Below the pieces are notes generated by a model that saw nothing but the letters and a program-made list of their open reading frames with translations, searched no databases and was not told the DNA's origin. From Clostridiales bacterium (GTDB lineage: Bacteria; Bacillota; Clostridia; Oscillospirales; Acutalibacteraceae): 45,013 bases of DNA. The stretch covers positions 1 to 45,013 of the forward strand of contig JAHZDE010000014.1 of the NCBI GenBank assembly GCA_019422525.1, in the 5' to 3' direction. This document shows, one piece after another, positions 31,037 through 39,604 of the stretch (position 1 is its first letter; every line of letters starts with the position of its first letter). Made by a program: the position numbers and the translations under genes.

Positions 31037-33730
31037 ATGGAACTGCCAAGACAAGATCCGGATCAGCTTCTTCGTGCGATCCGTAACGATGCATCCACTA
31101 AGAAAAGCGGAAAACTCAAAATCTTTTTCGGTTATGCCGCAGGTGTCGGAAAGACCTATGCCATGCTTCAGGCGGCTCATCAGGCGAAGGAGCGTGGCAT
31201 CGATGTGGTTGCCGGATACATAGAACCCCATGCCCGACCTCAGACGATGGCACTTCTGGACGGCTTGGAGCAGCTTCCTGTGAAGCAAATTGCTTACGAA
31301 GGAATGACCCTTCGTGAATTTGACATTGATGCTGCGCTCAAGCGAAATCCCCAGCTCATACTGGTGGATGAGTTGGCCCACACCAACGCCGAAAGTAGTC
31401 GGCACACGAAGCGGTATCAGGATGTTCAGGAACTGCTAAATGCCGGAATTGATGTCTATACGACTGTAAATGTCCAACATATCGAGAGTCTCAACGATAC
31501 AGTAGCCTCCATCACCGGAATTCTTGTGCGGGAGCGCATTCCGGATTCCACCTTTGATCAAGCAGATCAGGTAGAACTGGTGGATATTGAGCCTGCGGAG
31601 TTGCTGGAACGACTGGCAAGTGGAAATGTGTACCGGGAAGATCAGGCGCAGCGGGCAACAGTTAATTTTTTCACGCTGGAAAATCTCACCGCATTGCGGG
31701 AAATCGCCCTCCGTCGGTGCGCTGACCGGGTGAACTTGCTGACGGAAAGCGCCAGAGTACAGAGCCGAGGCGATTACCATACAGACGAGCGCATTCTGGC
31801 ATGTCTTTCCTCGTCGCCATCCAACGCAAAAATCATTCGGACTGCTGCAAGGATGGCAAGAGCCTTTCGGGGAACATTTACCGCTCTTTATGTGGAAACG
31901 CCAAATACAGCGGCGATGTGTGACGATGATAAAAAGCGTTTGCAGGATAATAAGCGTCTGGCCCAGCAACTTGGCGCTGCGATTGAGACAAGTTATGGCG
32001 ATGACGTGCCTTATCAGATTGCGGAATTTGCCCGTCTTTCCGGCATTTCAAAAATCGTAATTGGACGAAGTACCATTGCACGAAAGAATATTTTCAGCAA
32101 GCCCACCTTGACGGAACGCCTGATTTCCAGCGTACCTAATCTGGATATTCATGTGATACCGGATGCAAGCACAGCAACCAGCTATCAGGAAAAAAAGAGA
32201 AAGGCGCAGCTAGATGCGATGCCCCTGCGTGATGTTCTGAAGAGTATCGTTGTATTGCTGGCAGCTACATTGATTGGCTGTGGTTTTGACGCTCTTGGGT
32301 TCACGGAGAGTAATATTATCGCAGTCTACATATTAGGCGTACTTGTGACCGCTGTAATCACAACCAACCGACTGTGCGGGATTCTGACCTCGGTTGTCAG
32401 TGTGCTGGTTTTCAATTTCTTTTTTACCACTCCGAGACTGACATTCCATTTTGACGATCCGAACTATATTGTTACCTTTACCATTATGTTTACGGTAACG
32501 CTGCTTTCCGGATCTCTCGCTACCCGGCTGAAAGAAAATGCGAAACAATCTGCCCATACAGCTTACCGTACAAAGATTCTTTTTGAAACCAACCAGCTTC
32601 TGCAAAAAGAGCAGGATGAGAATGCGGTAATCACCGCTACGGCAGGGCAACTCATGAAGCTGCTGAAAAAAGATATTGTCGTCTACCTGTCTGATGGTAA
32701 AGAACTTGCCACCCCCAACGTTTTTCGTGCTGTTAATAGCATTCAGGAAGATTTAATTTCTGAGAATGAGAAAGCAGTCGCCGATTGGGTCTTCCGAAAC
32801 AATAAACACGCCGGTGCCACAACAGATACATTATCCAGTGCAAAGTGTTTATACCTTGCGATTCGGGTCAACCAGCATGTATATGGAGTGGCTGGTATTG
32901 CGGTGAACGGTACTCCATTAGACTCTTTTGAAAATAGCGTGCTTCTTTCCATTCTTGGCGAGTGCGCTTTGGCACTTGAAAACATCAAAAACGCCAAAGA
33001 AAAAGAGGAAGCGGCTGTTCTGGCGCAAAATGAACAGCTTCGTGCCAACCTGCTGCGGGCAATCTCCCATGATCTTCGGACGCCTTTGACAGCGATTTCC
33101 GGCAGCGCAGACAATTTGCTTGCAAATTATAAAAAAATGGACGATGCACTACGGGAGCAGACCTTTACCGATATTTATGACGATTCCATGTGGCTAATCA
33201 ATCTGGTTGAAAATTTGTTAGCAGTCACACGAATTGAGGGCGGACAGGTCAATCTAACTCGGAGTATCGAACTCATGGATGAGGTCGTTTCTGAAGCGCT
33301 GAAGCACATCAACAGAAAAAGTAAAGAACACACCATTCGTGTGACCAGCGGTAAAGACTTTATCCTTGCCCACATTGATGCGAAGCTGATCGTTCAGGTG
33401 ATTATCAATTTGGTTGACAACGCCATCAAATATACCCCTGTCGGTTCAGTAATTGAAATACATACCGATCAAAAAGAGCAATGGGTCACGGTTTCCGTTT
33501 CCGACAACGGCCCTGGGATTCCCGATGAGCAGAAACCCCGTATTTTCGATATGTTTTATAGTGGGGCCAATAAAGTGGTCGACAGCCGCAGAAGCCTTGG
33601 ATTGGGGCTGTCCCTCTGTAAGTCCATTGTGACCGCCCACGGCGGCACGATTTCCGTATCAGACAATCAGCCAAATGGCACTGTGTTCACATTTACATTA
33701 CCCGCCGGGGAGGTAGAACTTCATGAATAA
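31037..33730 (+). CDS. kdpD: KdpD, potassium sensor histidine kinase
   Basis: An 897-aa protein; the ATG at 31037 with AGAAGGG before it is preferred to an upstream GTG at 31016. The KdpD N-terminal domain has the Walker-type GYAAGVGKT (32-40). A Usp domain lies at about 245-370, four membrane helices (DUF4118) at about 400-510 and a GAF-like region up to about 650. HisKA follows with SHDLRTPLTAI (phospho-acceptor His about 678), then HATPase_c with NAIKYTP, DNGPGIP and LGLGLSL. It senses low potassium and phosphorylates KdpE. It overlaps kdpE by 8 bases. All catalytic motifs are intact. Confidence 0.97.
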   Translation: MELPRQDPDQLLRAIRNDASTKKSGKLKIFFGYAAGVGKTYAMLQAAHQAKERGIDVVAGYIEPHARPQTMALLDGLEQLPVKQIAYEGMTLREFDIDAALKRNPQLILVDELAHTNAESSRHTKRYQDVQELLNAGIDVYTTVNVQHIESLNDTVASITGILVRERIPDSTFDQADQVELVDIEPAELLERLASGNVYREDQAQRATVNFFTLENLTALREIALRRCADRVNLLTESARVQSRGDYHTDERILACLSSSPSNAKIIRTAARMARAFRGTFTALYVETPNTAAMCDDDKKRLQDNKRLAQQLGAAIETSYGDDVPYQIAEFARLSGISKIVIGRSTIARKNIFSKPTLTERLISSVPNLDIHVIPDASTATSYQEKKRKAQLDAMPLRDVLKSIVVLLAATLIGCGFDALGFTESNIIAVYILGVLVTAVITTNRLCGILTSVVSVLVFNFFFTTPRLTFHFDDPNYIVTFTIMFTVTLLSGSLATRLKENAKQSAHTAYRTKILFETNQLLQKEQDENAVITATAGQLMKLLKKDIVVYLSDGKELATPNVFRAVNSIQEDLISENEKAVADWVFRNNKHAGATTDTLSSAKCLYLAIRVNQHVYGVAGIAVNGTPLDSFENSVLLSILGECALALENIKNAKEKEEAAVLAQNEQLRANLLRAISHDLRTPLTAISGSADNLLANYKKMDDALREQTFTDIYDDSMWLINLVENLLAVTRIEGGQVNLTRSIELMDEVVSEALKHINRKSKEHTIRVTSGKDFILAHIDAKLIVQVIINLVDNAIKYTPVGSVIEIHTDQKEQWVTVSVSDNGPGIPDEQKPRIFDMFYSGANKVVDSRRSLGLGLSLCKSIVTAHGGTISVSDNQPNGTVFTFTLPAGEVELHE

Positions 33731-34424
33731 ACCTTTGATATTAGTGGTTGAGGATGACCCATCTGTACGAAATCTCATTACAACCACATTGAAAACAAAT
33801 GATTATCGTTATGTTGTAGCGCCCAATGGCTCGACAGCCATTATGGAGACCACATCGCACAATCCTGAAATCATCTTGCTGGATTTGGGCTTGCCAGATA
33901 TGGATGGCGTTCAAGTCATTCAAACGGTTCGCTCCTGGTCCAATGTTCCGATTATTGTAATCAGCGCCCGAAGCGAGGATAACGATAAAATCAAGGCGCT
34001 GGATGCCGGAGCGGACGATTATTTGACAAAGCCCTTTTCGGTAGAAGAACTGCTGGCACGACTTCGGGTGACGCAGCGAAGACTCTCTCTGATGACGGCA
34101 GAGATGTTTACTGCCAGTTCTGTATTTGTGAATGGTAAGTTGAAAGTGGATTATGCCGGGGGATGCGCTTATCTGGATGAAAACGAACTGCACCTGACAC
34201 CCATTGAGTATAAGCTGTTATGTCTGCTGTCCAAGAATGTCGGCAAGGTACTGACCCATACCTTTATCACACAAAATATCTGGGGCCGCAGTTGGGATAA
34301 CGATGTGGCTTCGCTGCGGGTATTTATGGCAACATTGCGAAAAAAACTGGAGCCAACAGAGGAGTCTCCACAATATATTCAAACACATATTGGAGTGGGC
34401 TACCGCATGATGAAAATAGAATAA
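33723..34424 (+). CDS. kdpE: KdpE, OmpR-type response regulator
   Basis: A 233-aa protein with receiver-domain acids DD (11-12), phospho-acceptor Asp54 in ILLDLGLPDMDG and the Lys of DYLTKPFS. A C-terminal winged helix follows (LTPIEYKLLCLLSKNVGKV, then DVASLRVFMATLRKKLE, then GVGYRM). Family knowledge: phosphorylated KdpE activates kdpFABC. Its start lies inside the end of kdpD. No KdpE site was identified with confidence upstream of the small membrane protein and kdpF. Confidence 0.97.
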   Translation: MNKPLILVVEDDPSVRNLITTTLKTNDYRYVVAPNGSTAIMETTSHNPEIILLDLGLPDMDGVQVIQTVRSWSNVPIIVISARSEDNDKIKALDAGADDYLTKPFSVEELLARLRVTQRRLSLMTAEMFTASSVFVNGKLKVDYAGGCAYLDENELHLTPIEYKLLCLLSKNVGKVLTHTFITQNIWGRSWDNDVASLRVFMATLRKKLEPTEESPQYIQTHIGVGYRMMKIE

Positions 34425-34430
34425 CGCTAT

Positions 34431-34463
34431 GAGGACGGCCAGTGTTCGCACATGGCCGTCCTC
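34431..34463. terminator. Perfect hairpin after kdpE, likely bidirectional terminator
   Basis: GAGGACGGCCA (34431-34441) and TGGCCGTCCTC (34453-34463) form a perfect 11-bp stem with an 11-base loop, six bases after the kdpE stop and facing the end of the convergent relaxase gene. No long T-run follows on either strand, so termination would be moderate. It marks the end of the potassium locus. Confidence 0.6.
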
Positions 34464-34521
34464 GCTAATTGTGTTATGACGATTTCTCTTGTCCGTAAAA
34501 AATGTTGCATCTAATCGTAGC

Positions 34522-36228
34522 TTAACGTTCAACGTCGATTCGTTTTTTCTTTGATTTGGGGGGAGTGTGTTCGGACTGAATTTTCTGCTGTTGCGCTCGT
34601 TTCAGCTTTTGTACGGCTTGTTCGTCTGCATATTCGTGAAGCAACCCGGATGCCTTTCGTTTGCTGTCGAGCATAGCAAGCGGGCGGTACTTATCCCCGT
34701 AAGCACGCTGTAGCTGTTCGACGGCATTTAGCTCCTTTTCAGGACGGATAGCCTGCCGTGCATCGTGCAACTCCACCGGGTCAAGATCCACGGCCTGCGC
34801 TTTCAGCTCGGCATATTCAGCCAGCGCCTTATCTAATTCAGCAGCGTATTTTTGCTCCTGTGCCTCCACCCTTTTCAGACCGGACTCCATGATGGCAATA
34901 TCCTTGCGGAACGCCTCTGCGCCTGCATCCTCCGCATACTCAAATTTTTGCAAAAGGAGCGCCTTTTCGGAACGCAGTTCTTCCAAATCCTCTATCAGCT
35001 CGGCAATGCGGACAGCCAGCGCCTTGTGGCGTTTCACATGGTATATTGGCAATGCCTTTTTCTCGGCAACCAATGTTTTGCGTTCCTTGCTCTTTTCCTT
35101 GATTTGCTGCACCAGACCGGTGTAACGCTCCAGCTCCGGCTTCCATACGGCAAGGGATTTTTGAATATGAGATTTGCCGCTGCGAATATGCGAAAGCTGA
35201 TAACAGAAGATCATCACACGGCTGCGCAGCTTTTCCAGCCCTTCCGCAATGGCGGGGACAGTACGGGCGACCAGTGCGGCCAGCTTCTTGACTTCGGCTT
35301 TCAGCTCCCGCAGCAGCGCATTATCGGCCTTGATCTGCCGGTTCAGTTCGCAGCGGTCAGAGATGATTCCTTTGCGCTCCAATGCCTGCGCTGCCACACC
35401 CTCATGGATGGTGGGGATCTCATCCAGCCCCCGCGCGGCGTTGCTGCGGTGGTCGATTCGCTCCGCCCGTCCGGCGCGCTCCAGATAGAGATTGGTCACA
35501 TCCGCCCATGCAGCCCGCCATGTCACAAGTTGCTCCTCACTATTCCAACGTTCGGAGATGGGGTTCTGTCTGCCGTAGCGGGTGCTTTTGGGATGCTTGT
35601 CAGCCCGGACAAGCTCCTGTGCCTCGGCAGCAGACGGTGTCATATAGACCTTCTTTTTGCCGACCTTGTAGGGATATTGCTTCTCCCAGCCCTCGTTCTG
35701 CGCCGCCCGGAACTCGGCGGCGGTGAAGCCTCGTTCTTCACCGTTTCTCATACAGAGATATTCTTTTTCGGTCTTGTACTGCCAGCGTCCCTGCTCATCC
35801 AGCGGGCGCACCGTCAGGAGAATGTGAGCGTGGGGATTGTGACCGTCTGTATCGTGGATGGCAGCGTCGGCGCACATTCCATCGGACACAAATTGCTCCC
35901 GGATAAAGTCTTGCAGCATCTCGATCTGCTGTTCCTGGTTTAGCTCTATGGGCAGAGCCACAACAAACTCACGGGCAAGTCTGCTGTCCTTGGCCGTCTC
36001 GACTTCCTCCACGGCGTTCCAGAGCTTTTCTCTGTCTTGCCATTCCTGCGGGGCATATTCCGGCAGAAACACCTGCTGCCAAGTAAGCCCCTGTTTTCTT
36101 GTGTAGTCATGCTGAACCCCGTCATAATCGTTATACAGGCGGGAGCAGCTCAAATAGGCAGAAGCAGCTACTGCGGAGCGGCCTGCGCCCCGGCTGACCA
36201 CCTTCGCTTCCAAATGATAAATCGCCAT
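34522..36228 (-). CDS. MobA/MobL-family relaxase
   Basis: A 568-aa protein starting MAIYHLEAKVVSRGAGRSA, the hallmark N-terminus of MobA/MobL (MobQ) relaxases. The metal-binding motif HDTDGHNPHAH is at about 125-135. The frame stays open to 36819, but AGGTGA stands before the ATG at 36226-36228, so I start there. The C-terminal half (about 290-500) is a long charged coiled coil. It nicks oriT to start transfer. It differs in family from the first element's relaxase at 1653-3032, so the two elements are unrelated in mobilization. A leader terminator lies just upstream. Confidence 0.95.
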   Translation of the reverse strand: MAIYHLEAKVVSRGAGRSAVAASAYLSCSRLYNDYDGVQHDYTRKQGLTWQQVFLPEYAPQEWQDREKLWNAVEEVETAKDSRLAREFVVALPIELNQEQQIEMLQDFIREQFVSDGMCADAAIHDTDGHNPHAHILLTVRPLDEQGRWQYKTEKEYLCMRNGEERGFTAAEFRAAQNEGWEKQYPYKVGKKKVYMTPSAAEAQELVRADKHPKSTRYGRQNPISERWNSEEQLVTWRAAWADVTNLYLERAGRAERIDHRSNAARGLDEIPTIHEGVAAQALERKGIISDRCELNRQIKADNALLRELKAEVKKLAALVARTVPAIAEGLEKLRSRVMIFCYQLSHIRSGKSHIQKSLAVWKPELERYTGLVQQIKEKSKERKTLVAEKKALPIYHVKRHKALAVRIAELIEDLEELRSEKALLLQKFEYAEDAGAEAFRKDIAIMESGLKRVEAQEQKYAAELDKALAEYAELKAQAVDLDPVELHDARQAIRPEKELNAVEQLQRAYGDKYRPLAMLDSKRKASGLLHEYADEQAVQKLKRAQQQKIQSEHTPPKSKKKRIDVER

Positions 36229-36280
36229 ATCTTCTTCACCTCGTTCTTCCTTTTTCTGTTTCTCTTTCGCAAAAGAGAAA

Positions 36281-36307
36281 ATGCCCCGAAGATGAGCTTC
36301 GGGGCAT
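36281..36307 (-). terminator. Intrinsic terminator in the leader of the relaxase gene
   Basis: On the minus strand ATGCCCCGAAG pairs with CTTCGGGGCAT (11-bp perfect stem, 5-base loop), followed by TTTTCTCTTTT. It lies about 53 bases before the relaxase start. Since the terminator of the upstream operon is already at 36634-36670, this one probably acts on the relaxase leader itself (attenuation), as with 5161-5194. Confidence 0.75.
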
Positions 36308-36633
36308 AGCCGCAAACAAAGCTGCCGGTGGCAGGTTTGTGCGGGCAGGGAGCAGACTGTTTCCAAAGTAGAAACAGTTGTGACCTGCGCAGACGATGGC
36401 AGCAGCACCCGCAGGTGTTGTGGCATTGTCTGGAGGCTGTCGCAACAGCCGCAATTCCCCTCGGAGAGCGCACGATGCCGCAGGCATACCACTGCCGCAA
36501 AAGGGCTCCCACAAAGTCGTTGACTTTGTGGGAAAAGGAGGCACAACGGAATGGATGAGACCTGCCGCTTGCGGCGAGGCGAAGGATATGGAGTTTGTGC
36601 CGACGCGGTGGTGAGTAAGTGCGCCCTTCGGGA
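36308..36633. other. Hairpin-rich non-coding region; candidate oriT
   Basis: Three hairpins are clear: CTGTTTC/GAAACAG near 36356-36376, GGCTGT/ACAGCC near 36434-36449 and a perfect 11-bp stem CCCACAAAGTC/GACTTTGTGGG at 36508-36532. The 13-base word at 36470-36482 is shared with 3496-3508. It is open in the minus frame of the relaxase, but nothing there looks like protein. Its position immediately before a MobA/MobL gene suits an oriT. Confidence 0.4.
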
Positions 36634-36670
36634 GAAAAAGAGGAGGCCCCCAGTTTCCCGGAGGCCTCCC
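36634..36670 (-). terminator. Terminator after the DUF3847 gene
   Basis: On the minus strand GGAGGCC pairs with GGCCTCC (7 bp, 14-base loop), followed by TCTTTTTCTC. It lies 10 bases after the DUF3847 stop and closes the small HTH-DUF3847 operon. Confidence 0.75.
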
Positions 36671-36679
36671 ATTCGTGTC

Positions 36680-36886
36680 TCAATCTTGTTTTTCCAGCTT
36701 TCGTGATAGATACCCCTCCAGCTCAGGCAGCTCAACAGTCTGAGCCTCCGGCAGCACCTTCTCAAGAATTGCGCCCTCCTGAATGAGCCTGCGGGTGCGG
36801 GCTTTTCGCTCCTTGACACGATTCCGTGCCTGTGCTTCCTCCAAGCGGTGCTGTGCTTGCAGCAGTTTCTTTTCTGCGTCTGTCAT
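36680..36886 (-). CDS. DUF3847-family protein
   Basis: A 68-aa, highly charged, predicted coiled-coil protein: LLQAQHRLEEAQARNRVKER, then KARTRRLIQEGAILEKVLP. The KARTRRLIxxGAILEK segment is the recognisable core of DUF3847, small proteins encoded next to MobA/MobL genes on Bacillota mobile elements. The role is unknown; by its place it may help the relaxosome. It starts 14 bases after the HTH protein. Confidence 0.85.
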   Translation of the reverse strand: MTDAEKKLLQAQHRLEEAQARNRVKERKARTRRLIQEGAILEKVLPEAQTVELPELEGYLSRKLEKQD

Positions 36887-36900
36887 GTGAAAAATCCCCT

Positions 36901-37116
36901 TTATCTTCGTTTCTGCCAGACGATTTCGTACCCCAGCGCATCGGCAAGCTGGACGGCTTCAACATACCGCAGGGACTCCCGTTGGAGCTTGTTGGATAGG
37001 TTGGATACGCTGTCAGACCAGCCGTGTTCGTCCCGCAGCAGATCGACTACCTCCTGCATGGTCATGCCCTGACGGACGATGTACGATTTGATCTCATTTC
37101 TCAGATTGGATTTCAT
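36901..37116 (-). CDS. Small helix-turn-helix protein
   Basis: A 71-aa protein from the ATG at 37114-37116 (GGAGG 10 bases before it); the upstream extension to 37197 is not used. It reads MTMQEVVDLLRDEHGWSDS, then NLSNKLQRESLRYVEAVQLA and DALGYEIVWQKRR, a compact HTH that resembles XRE-like regulators common on such elements. It probably represses the element's own promoters. It is the first gene of the HTH-DUF3847 operon and faces the repeat-rich region to its right. Confidence 0.8.
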   Translation of the reverse strand: MKSNLRNEIKSYIVRQGMTMQEVVDLLRDEHGWSDSVSNLSNKLQRESLRYVEAVQLADALGYEIVWQKRR

Positions 37117-37632
37117 CAACTTTTTACCTCCATAATTTCGTGTAGTGTAGTTTCGTATCGGTGATGCTGGTGTGTGGGGAGATGAAAAATCTGCCATGCC
37201 GCAAATCCGCTCAGATTTCCATTCGTGATGCTCTGTTCATAACAGCACCCTACCGGCTTCATCATTCTGCGTGAGGTCATGCGGAACGGCGGGATAGGCT
37301 ACATCCCGGTGTAGCGGCTTCACGCTTCGGTAAATCACCTGATGGTGCAGTGCGTTCAACCTACGGCAAAAATCTTCACGGTTTTCACAAGGATTGATTT
37401 CAGGGCTGAAAAATTGAGCCGTCTGTGTACGGCTCGGTACGGCAAAGCCGACTTCTGTACGCTGCTGTACGCCGGTTTTGCGTACCGGATGCCGATTCAG
37501 CAGCAGATTTTACACTATGCCGTGAATTGCTTCACCAAACGCATAGGCAAAACCGTATTTTGCGGATGAAGTTGAAAATAGCCGTACAGAGTGTACGGCG
37601 TGTACGGCTGTTTTGAAGTCCACTCCTCGTTT
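37117..37632. other. 516-base non-coding region with phased GTAC repeats; candidate replication origin
   Basis: No gene is supported. GTAC occurs at 37427, 37437, 37457, 37467 and 37482, and again at 37584, 37593 and 37602. The first four are spaced by 10 or 20 bases, about whole helical turns, and the last three by 9. Most are in the context GTACGG or GTACGC. The region lies directly downstream of the SF3 helicase and CHC2 genes. Iteron-like spacing next to replication genes suggests an origin used by the excised circle, though this is inference. Confidence 0.45.
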
Positions 37633-38934
37633 TCAATACGGCAGCGGATTAACCACCTCGATGCCCACAAAGCCACGCACCCGCTTGCCGCCGACATGGA
37701 CATTGTTGGTGGCCTCCACATTGTAAAGGCGTTCGTTCTGCGCCAGTTCGGAGCTGAGCCGGTTTGCCGACATGGGCTTCTGTGCGTTGTCATCACACCA
37801 ACGGGTATAGGCTTCATAGATTGCCTTGGAACTGGCTTCACTGTCGGCCTTGAACCGGATATACCCTTCAGATTGCAGGAACTCGATCACATTGTTGCTG
37901 CTGCGCTTCACCGTTTCCATGTTTTCTCTGGCCTTGGAGCTGACTGTGAACTGATAGTTGTTCCCAATCAGCCGGTGCAGACCCTCCAGACACCAGAGAA
38001 AGATACCCTCTTTCTCCCGCAGCAGCTTATCCACCAGAAAGGGATCGTCCGCTCTGCCTGCGGGACGGTCCTTGGTGGTCAGCACGATCTGGCGACGAAA
38101 GAAGCCGTCGGACTTGTCGTGCAGGGCGGTCAGTGCACCGTTGCCAAAGCAGAGAAAGCGGACATAGAGCTGGCTCTGGTAGCTCTGCACGCCCTTACGC
38201 TCCATGTCCATCTTACACTCGGAAGTAACGATGGACTTGATATAATTGGTCTTGGGCAGTGCACTCATGTCCATATCGTCATCTACCATCAGGAGCTTGT
38301 TTTCCAAGTCCGCACGGCTGAACCGGTTGCTCTCCACCTTCTGGATGCTGGTGGTGTTCATGCTGTCGCCCAGCAGGGAGCGCATGACCAGTCCGATACG
38401 GCTCTTGCCCTCACCGCCCCTGCCGATGAGCATGAGCATTTTCTGCCCCTTGGTAGTCGGCAGCAGGCAGTAGCCAAGAAATTCCTGCAAGGTGGGAATA
38501 TCATCTTCTTGCAGTAGCTCGGATAGAAATTGCAGCCAGCATGTTGGCGCAGGTGCGTTGGGATTATAGGAAGTGGTCAGACGATTGTTGCAGTAGCTTT
38601 TGTCGGCACTGAAGTTTCCGTCCATAAAATACGTCCCGTTGGCAACATGGATGCGGTCGGCTTCAATGGGCAGCGGCGGCGAATACGCTTGCAGCTTGAT
38701 GCTGGCAAGCAGATTTGTCACGACTTTGGACAGGCCAGAGGTCAGCACTCCGGAGATTTCCTCCAGAATGAGATTGCCGATCTGCCCCTCGTCCTCAATC
38801 AGCCCATCCACCGTGAACAGCCGACCGCGCACACATTTCATGGGGTGCTTGTCCAAAAACTGCTGGCAGAACAGCACCTCATTGATGTGTCTGCCGTCGT
38901 ACCACTCAGGCCACGCCTGCGGTGTCATATCCAT
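37633..38934 (-). CDS. SF3 helicase of the phage/plasmid primase (P4/D5) group
   Basis: A 433-aa protein. A D5-like N-terminal segment holds IHVANGTYFMDGNFS and FLGYCLLPTTKGQK. Walker A is GRGGEGKS at 171-178, Walker B region LLMVDDDMD near 215-222, then a motif C-like RFLCFGNGALTAL and the arginine-rich DGFFRRQIVLT. The C-terminal 100 residues contain a winged-helix-like region. These proteins unwind DNA at plasmid and phage origins. It overlaps the CHC2 gene by 29 bases, so helicase and zinc-finger primase-like protein are made together. Confidence 0.9.
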   Translation of the reverse strand: MDMTPQAWPEWYDGRHINEVLFCQQFLDKHPMKCVRGRLFTVDGLIEDEGQIGNLILEEISGVLTSGLSKVVTNLLASIKLQAYSPPLPIEADRIHVANGTYFMDGNFSADKSYCNNRLTTSYNPNAPAPTCWLQFLSELLQEDDIPTLQEFLGYCLLPTTKGQKMLMLIGRGGEGKSRIGLVMRSLLGDSMNTTSIQKVESNRFSRADLENKLLMVDDDMDMSALPKTNYIKSIVTSECKMDMERKGVQSYQSQLYVRFLCFGNGALTALHDKSDGFFRRQIVLTTKDRPAGRADDPFLVDKLLREKEGIFLWCLEGLHRLIGNNYQFTVSSKARENMETVKRSSNNVIEFLQSEGYIRFKADSEASSKAIYEAYTRWCDDNAQKPMSANRLSSELAQNERLYNVEATNNVHVGGKRVRGFVGIEVVNPLPY

Positions 38935-39535
38935 CTTCGATTTCCTCCTTGTGAATTTTCTCTAATCTTTGCCGCAGCTCATCCAGCTTGCCGTCTGCCA
39001 TCTGCTGCTGAATTACCTCGGTACGTTCGTGGGAATCGCCGGAAGTGAGAATCTCCAAGTAATACTCCGCCTCGTCCAGCTTGTGGCAGGCTTCTACAAA
39101 TCGTTCATTCGGCGCTTCCGCCGAAGATTGCGGCGCACAGCTTACCTTCCAGTCCCGCAGCACACGGGCGTAATCGGACAAAACAGAAAAGCACAGCCGC
39201 TCGTTTTCTCTGAGCTGCTGTGCTTCTGTTTGGACACGCTTTGCGTGGAGCGCCGCTGCGCTGGGCGGCTTGTCTGGTGTAAGTTGAAAGTCCGCTGCCA
39301 GCTTCTGTGCTGCATCATACAGTGAGAGATGGAACAGCTTGCTCACAAAGTCGATCACATCGCCGTGTTCTCCGCAGACGAAGCAATGGTAGTGATCGTC
39401 TGCCACATATAAGCTGGGATACCGGTCATTGTGGAACGGGCAGAGCGCCATGCCGTAATGGTTGACCTCCACGCCGTACCGCTCCGCCGCCTCCCGCAGA
39501 TTGACGTTCTCTTTTATGATTTCAAAAATACGCAT
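38906..39535 (-). CDS. CHC2 zinc-finger protein (DnaG-type primase N-terminus)
   Basis: A 209-aa protein from the ATG at 39533-39535 with GGAGG 5 bases upstream. The zinc finger is complete: CPFHNDRYPSLYV then HYHCFVCGEHGDVIDFV (Cys32, His35, Cys51, Cys54). There is no TOPRIM catalytic domain; the rest is helical. It probably recognises DNA for priming and needs another primase activity. It forms the element's replication module with the SF3 helicase. Confidence 0.9.
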   Translation of the reverse strand: MRIFEIIKENVNLREAAERYGVEVNHYGMALCPFHNDRYPSLYVADDHYHCFVCGEHGDVIDFVSKLFHLSLYDAAQKLAADFQLTPDKPPSAAALHAKRVQTEAQQLRENERLCFSVLSDYARVLRDWKVSCAPQSSAEAPNERFVEACHKLDEAEYYLEILTSGDSHERTEVIQQQMADGKLDELRQRLEKIHKEEIEDGYDTAGVA

Positions 39536-39554
39536 GATACCTCCATTTCTGCGC

Positions 39555-39592
39555 AAAAACGGCGGCCTGCCCAATCTGGGGCAAGCCGCCGT
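39555..39592 (-). terminator. Terminator between the recombinase and CHC2 genes
   Basis: On the minus strand ACGGCGGCTTGCCC pairs with GGGCAGGCCGCCGT (one weak pair in the middle), followed by TTTTGC. It lies 13 bases after the recombinase stop and would end the tnpW-recombinase transcript before the replication genes. Confidence 0.8.
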
Positions 39593-39604
39593 CTGCGTCT
39601 TTTC

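Noticed and set aside
36229..36819. N-terminal extension of the MobA/MobL frame by 197 codons
   Set aside because: The canonical relaxase start MAIYHLEAK with AGGTGA before it is at 36228; the extension runs through hairpins and a terminator and overlaps the DUF3847 gene.
37342..37569. A 75-codon plus-strand ORF in the repeat region
   Set aside because: It has no ribosome site and lies over the phased GTAC repeats; its composition is not convincing.
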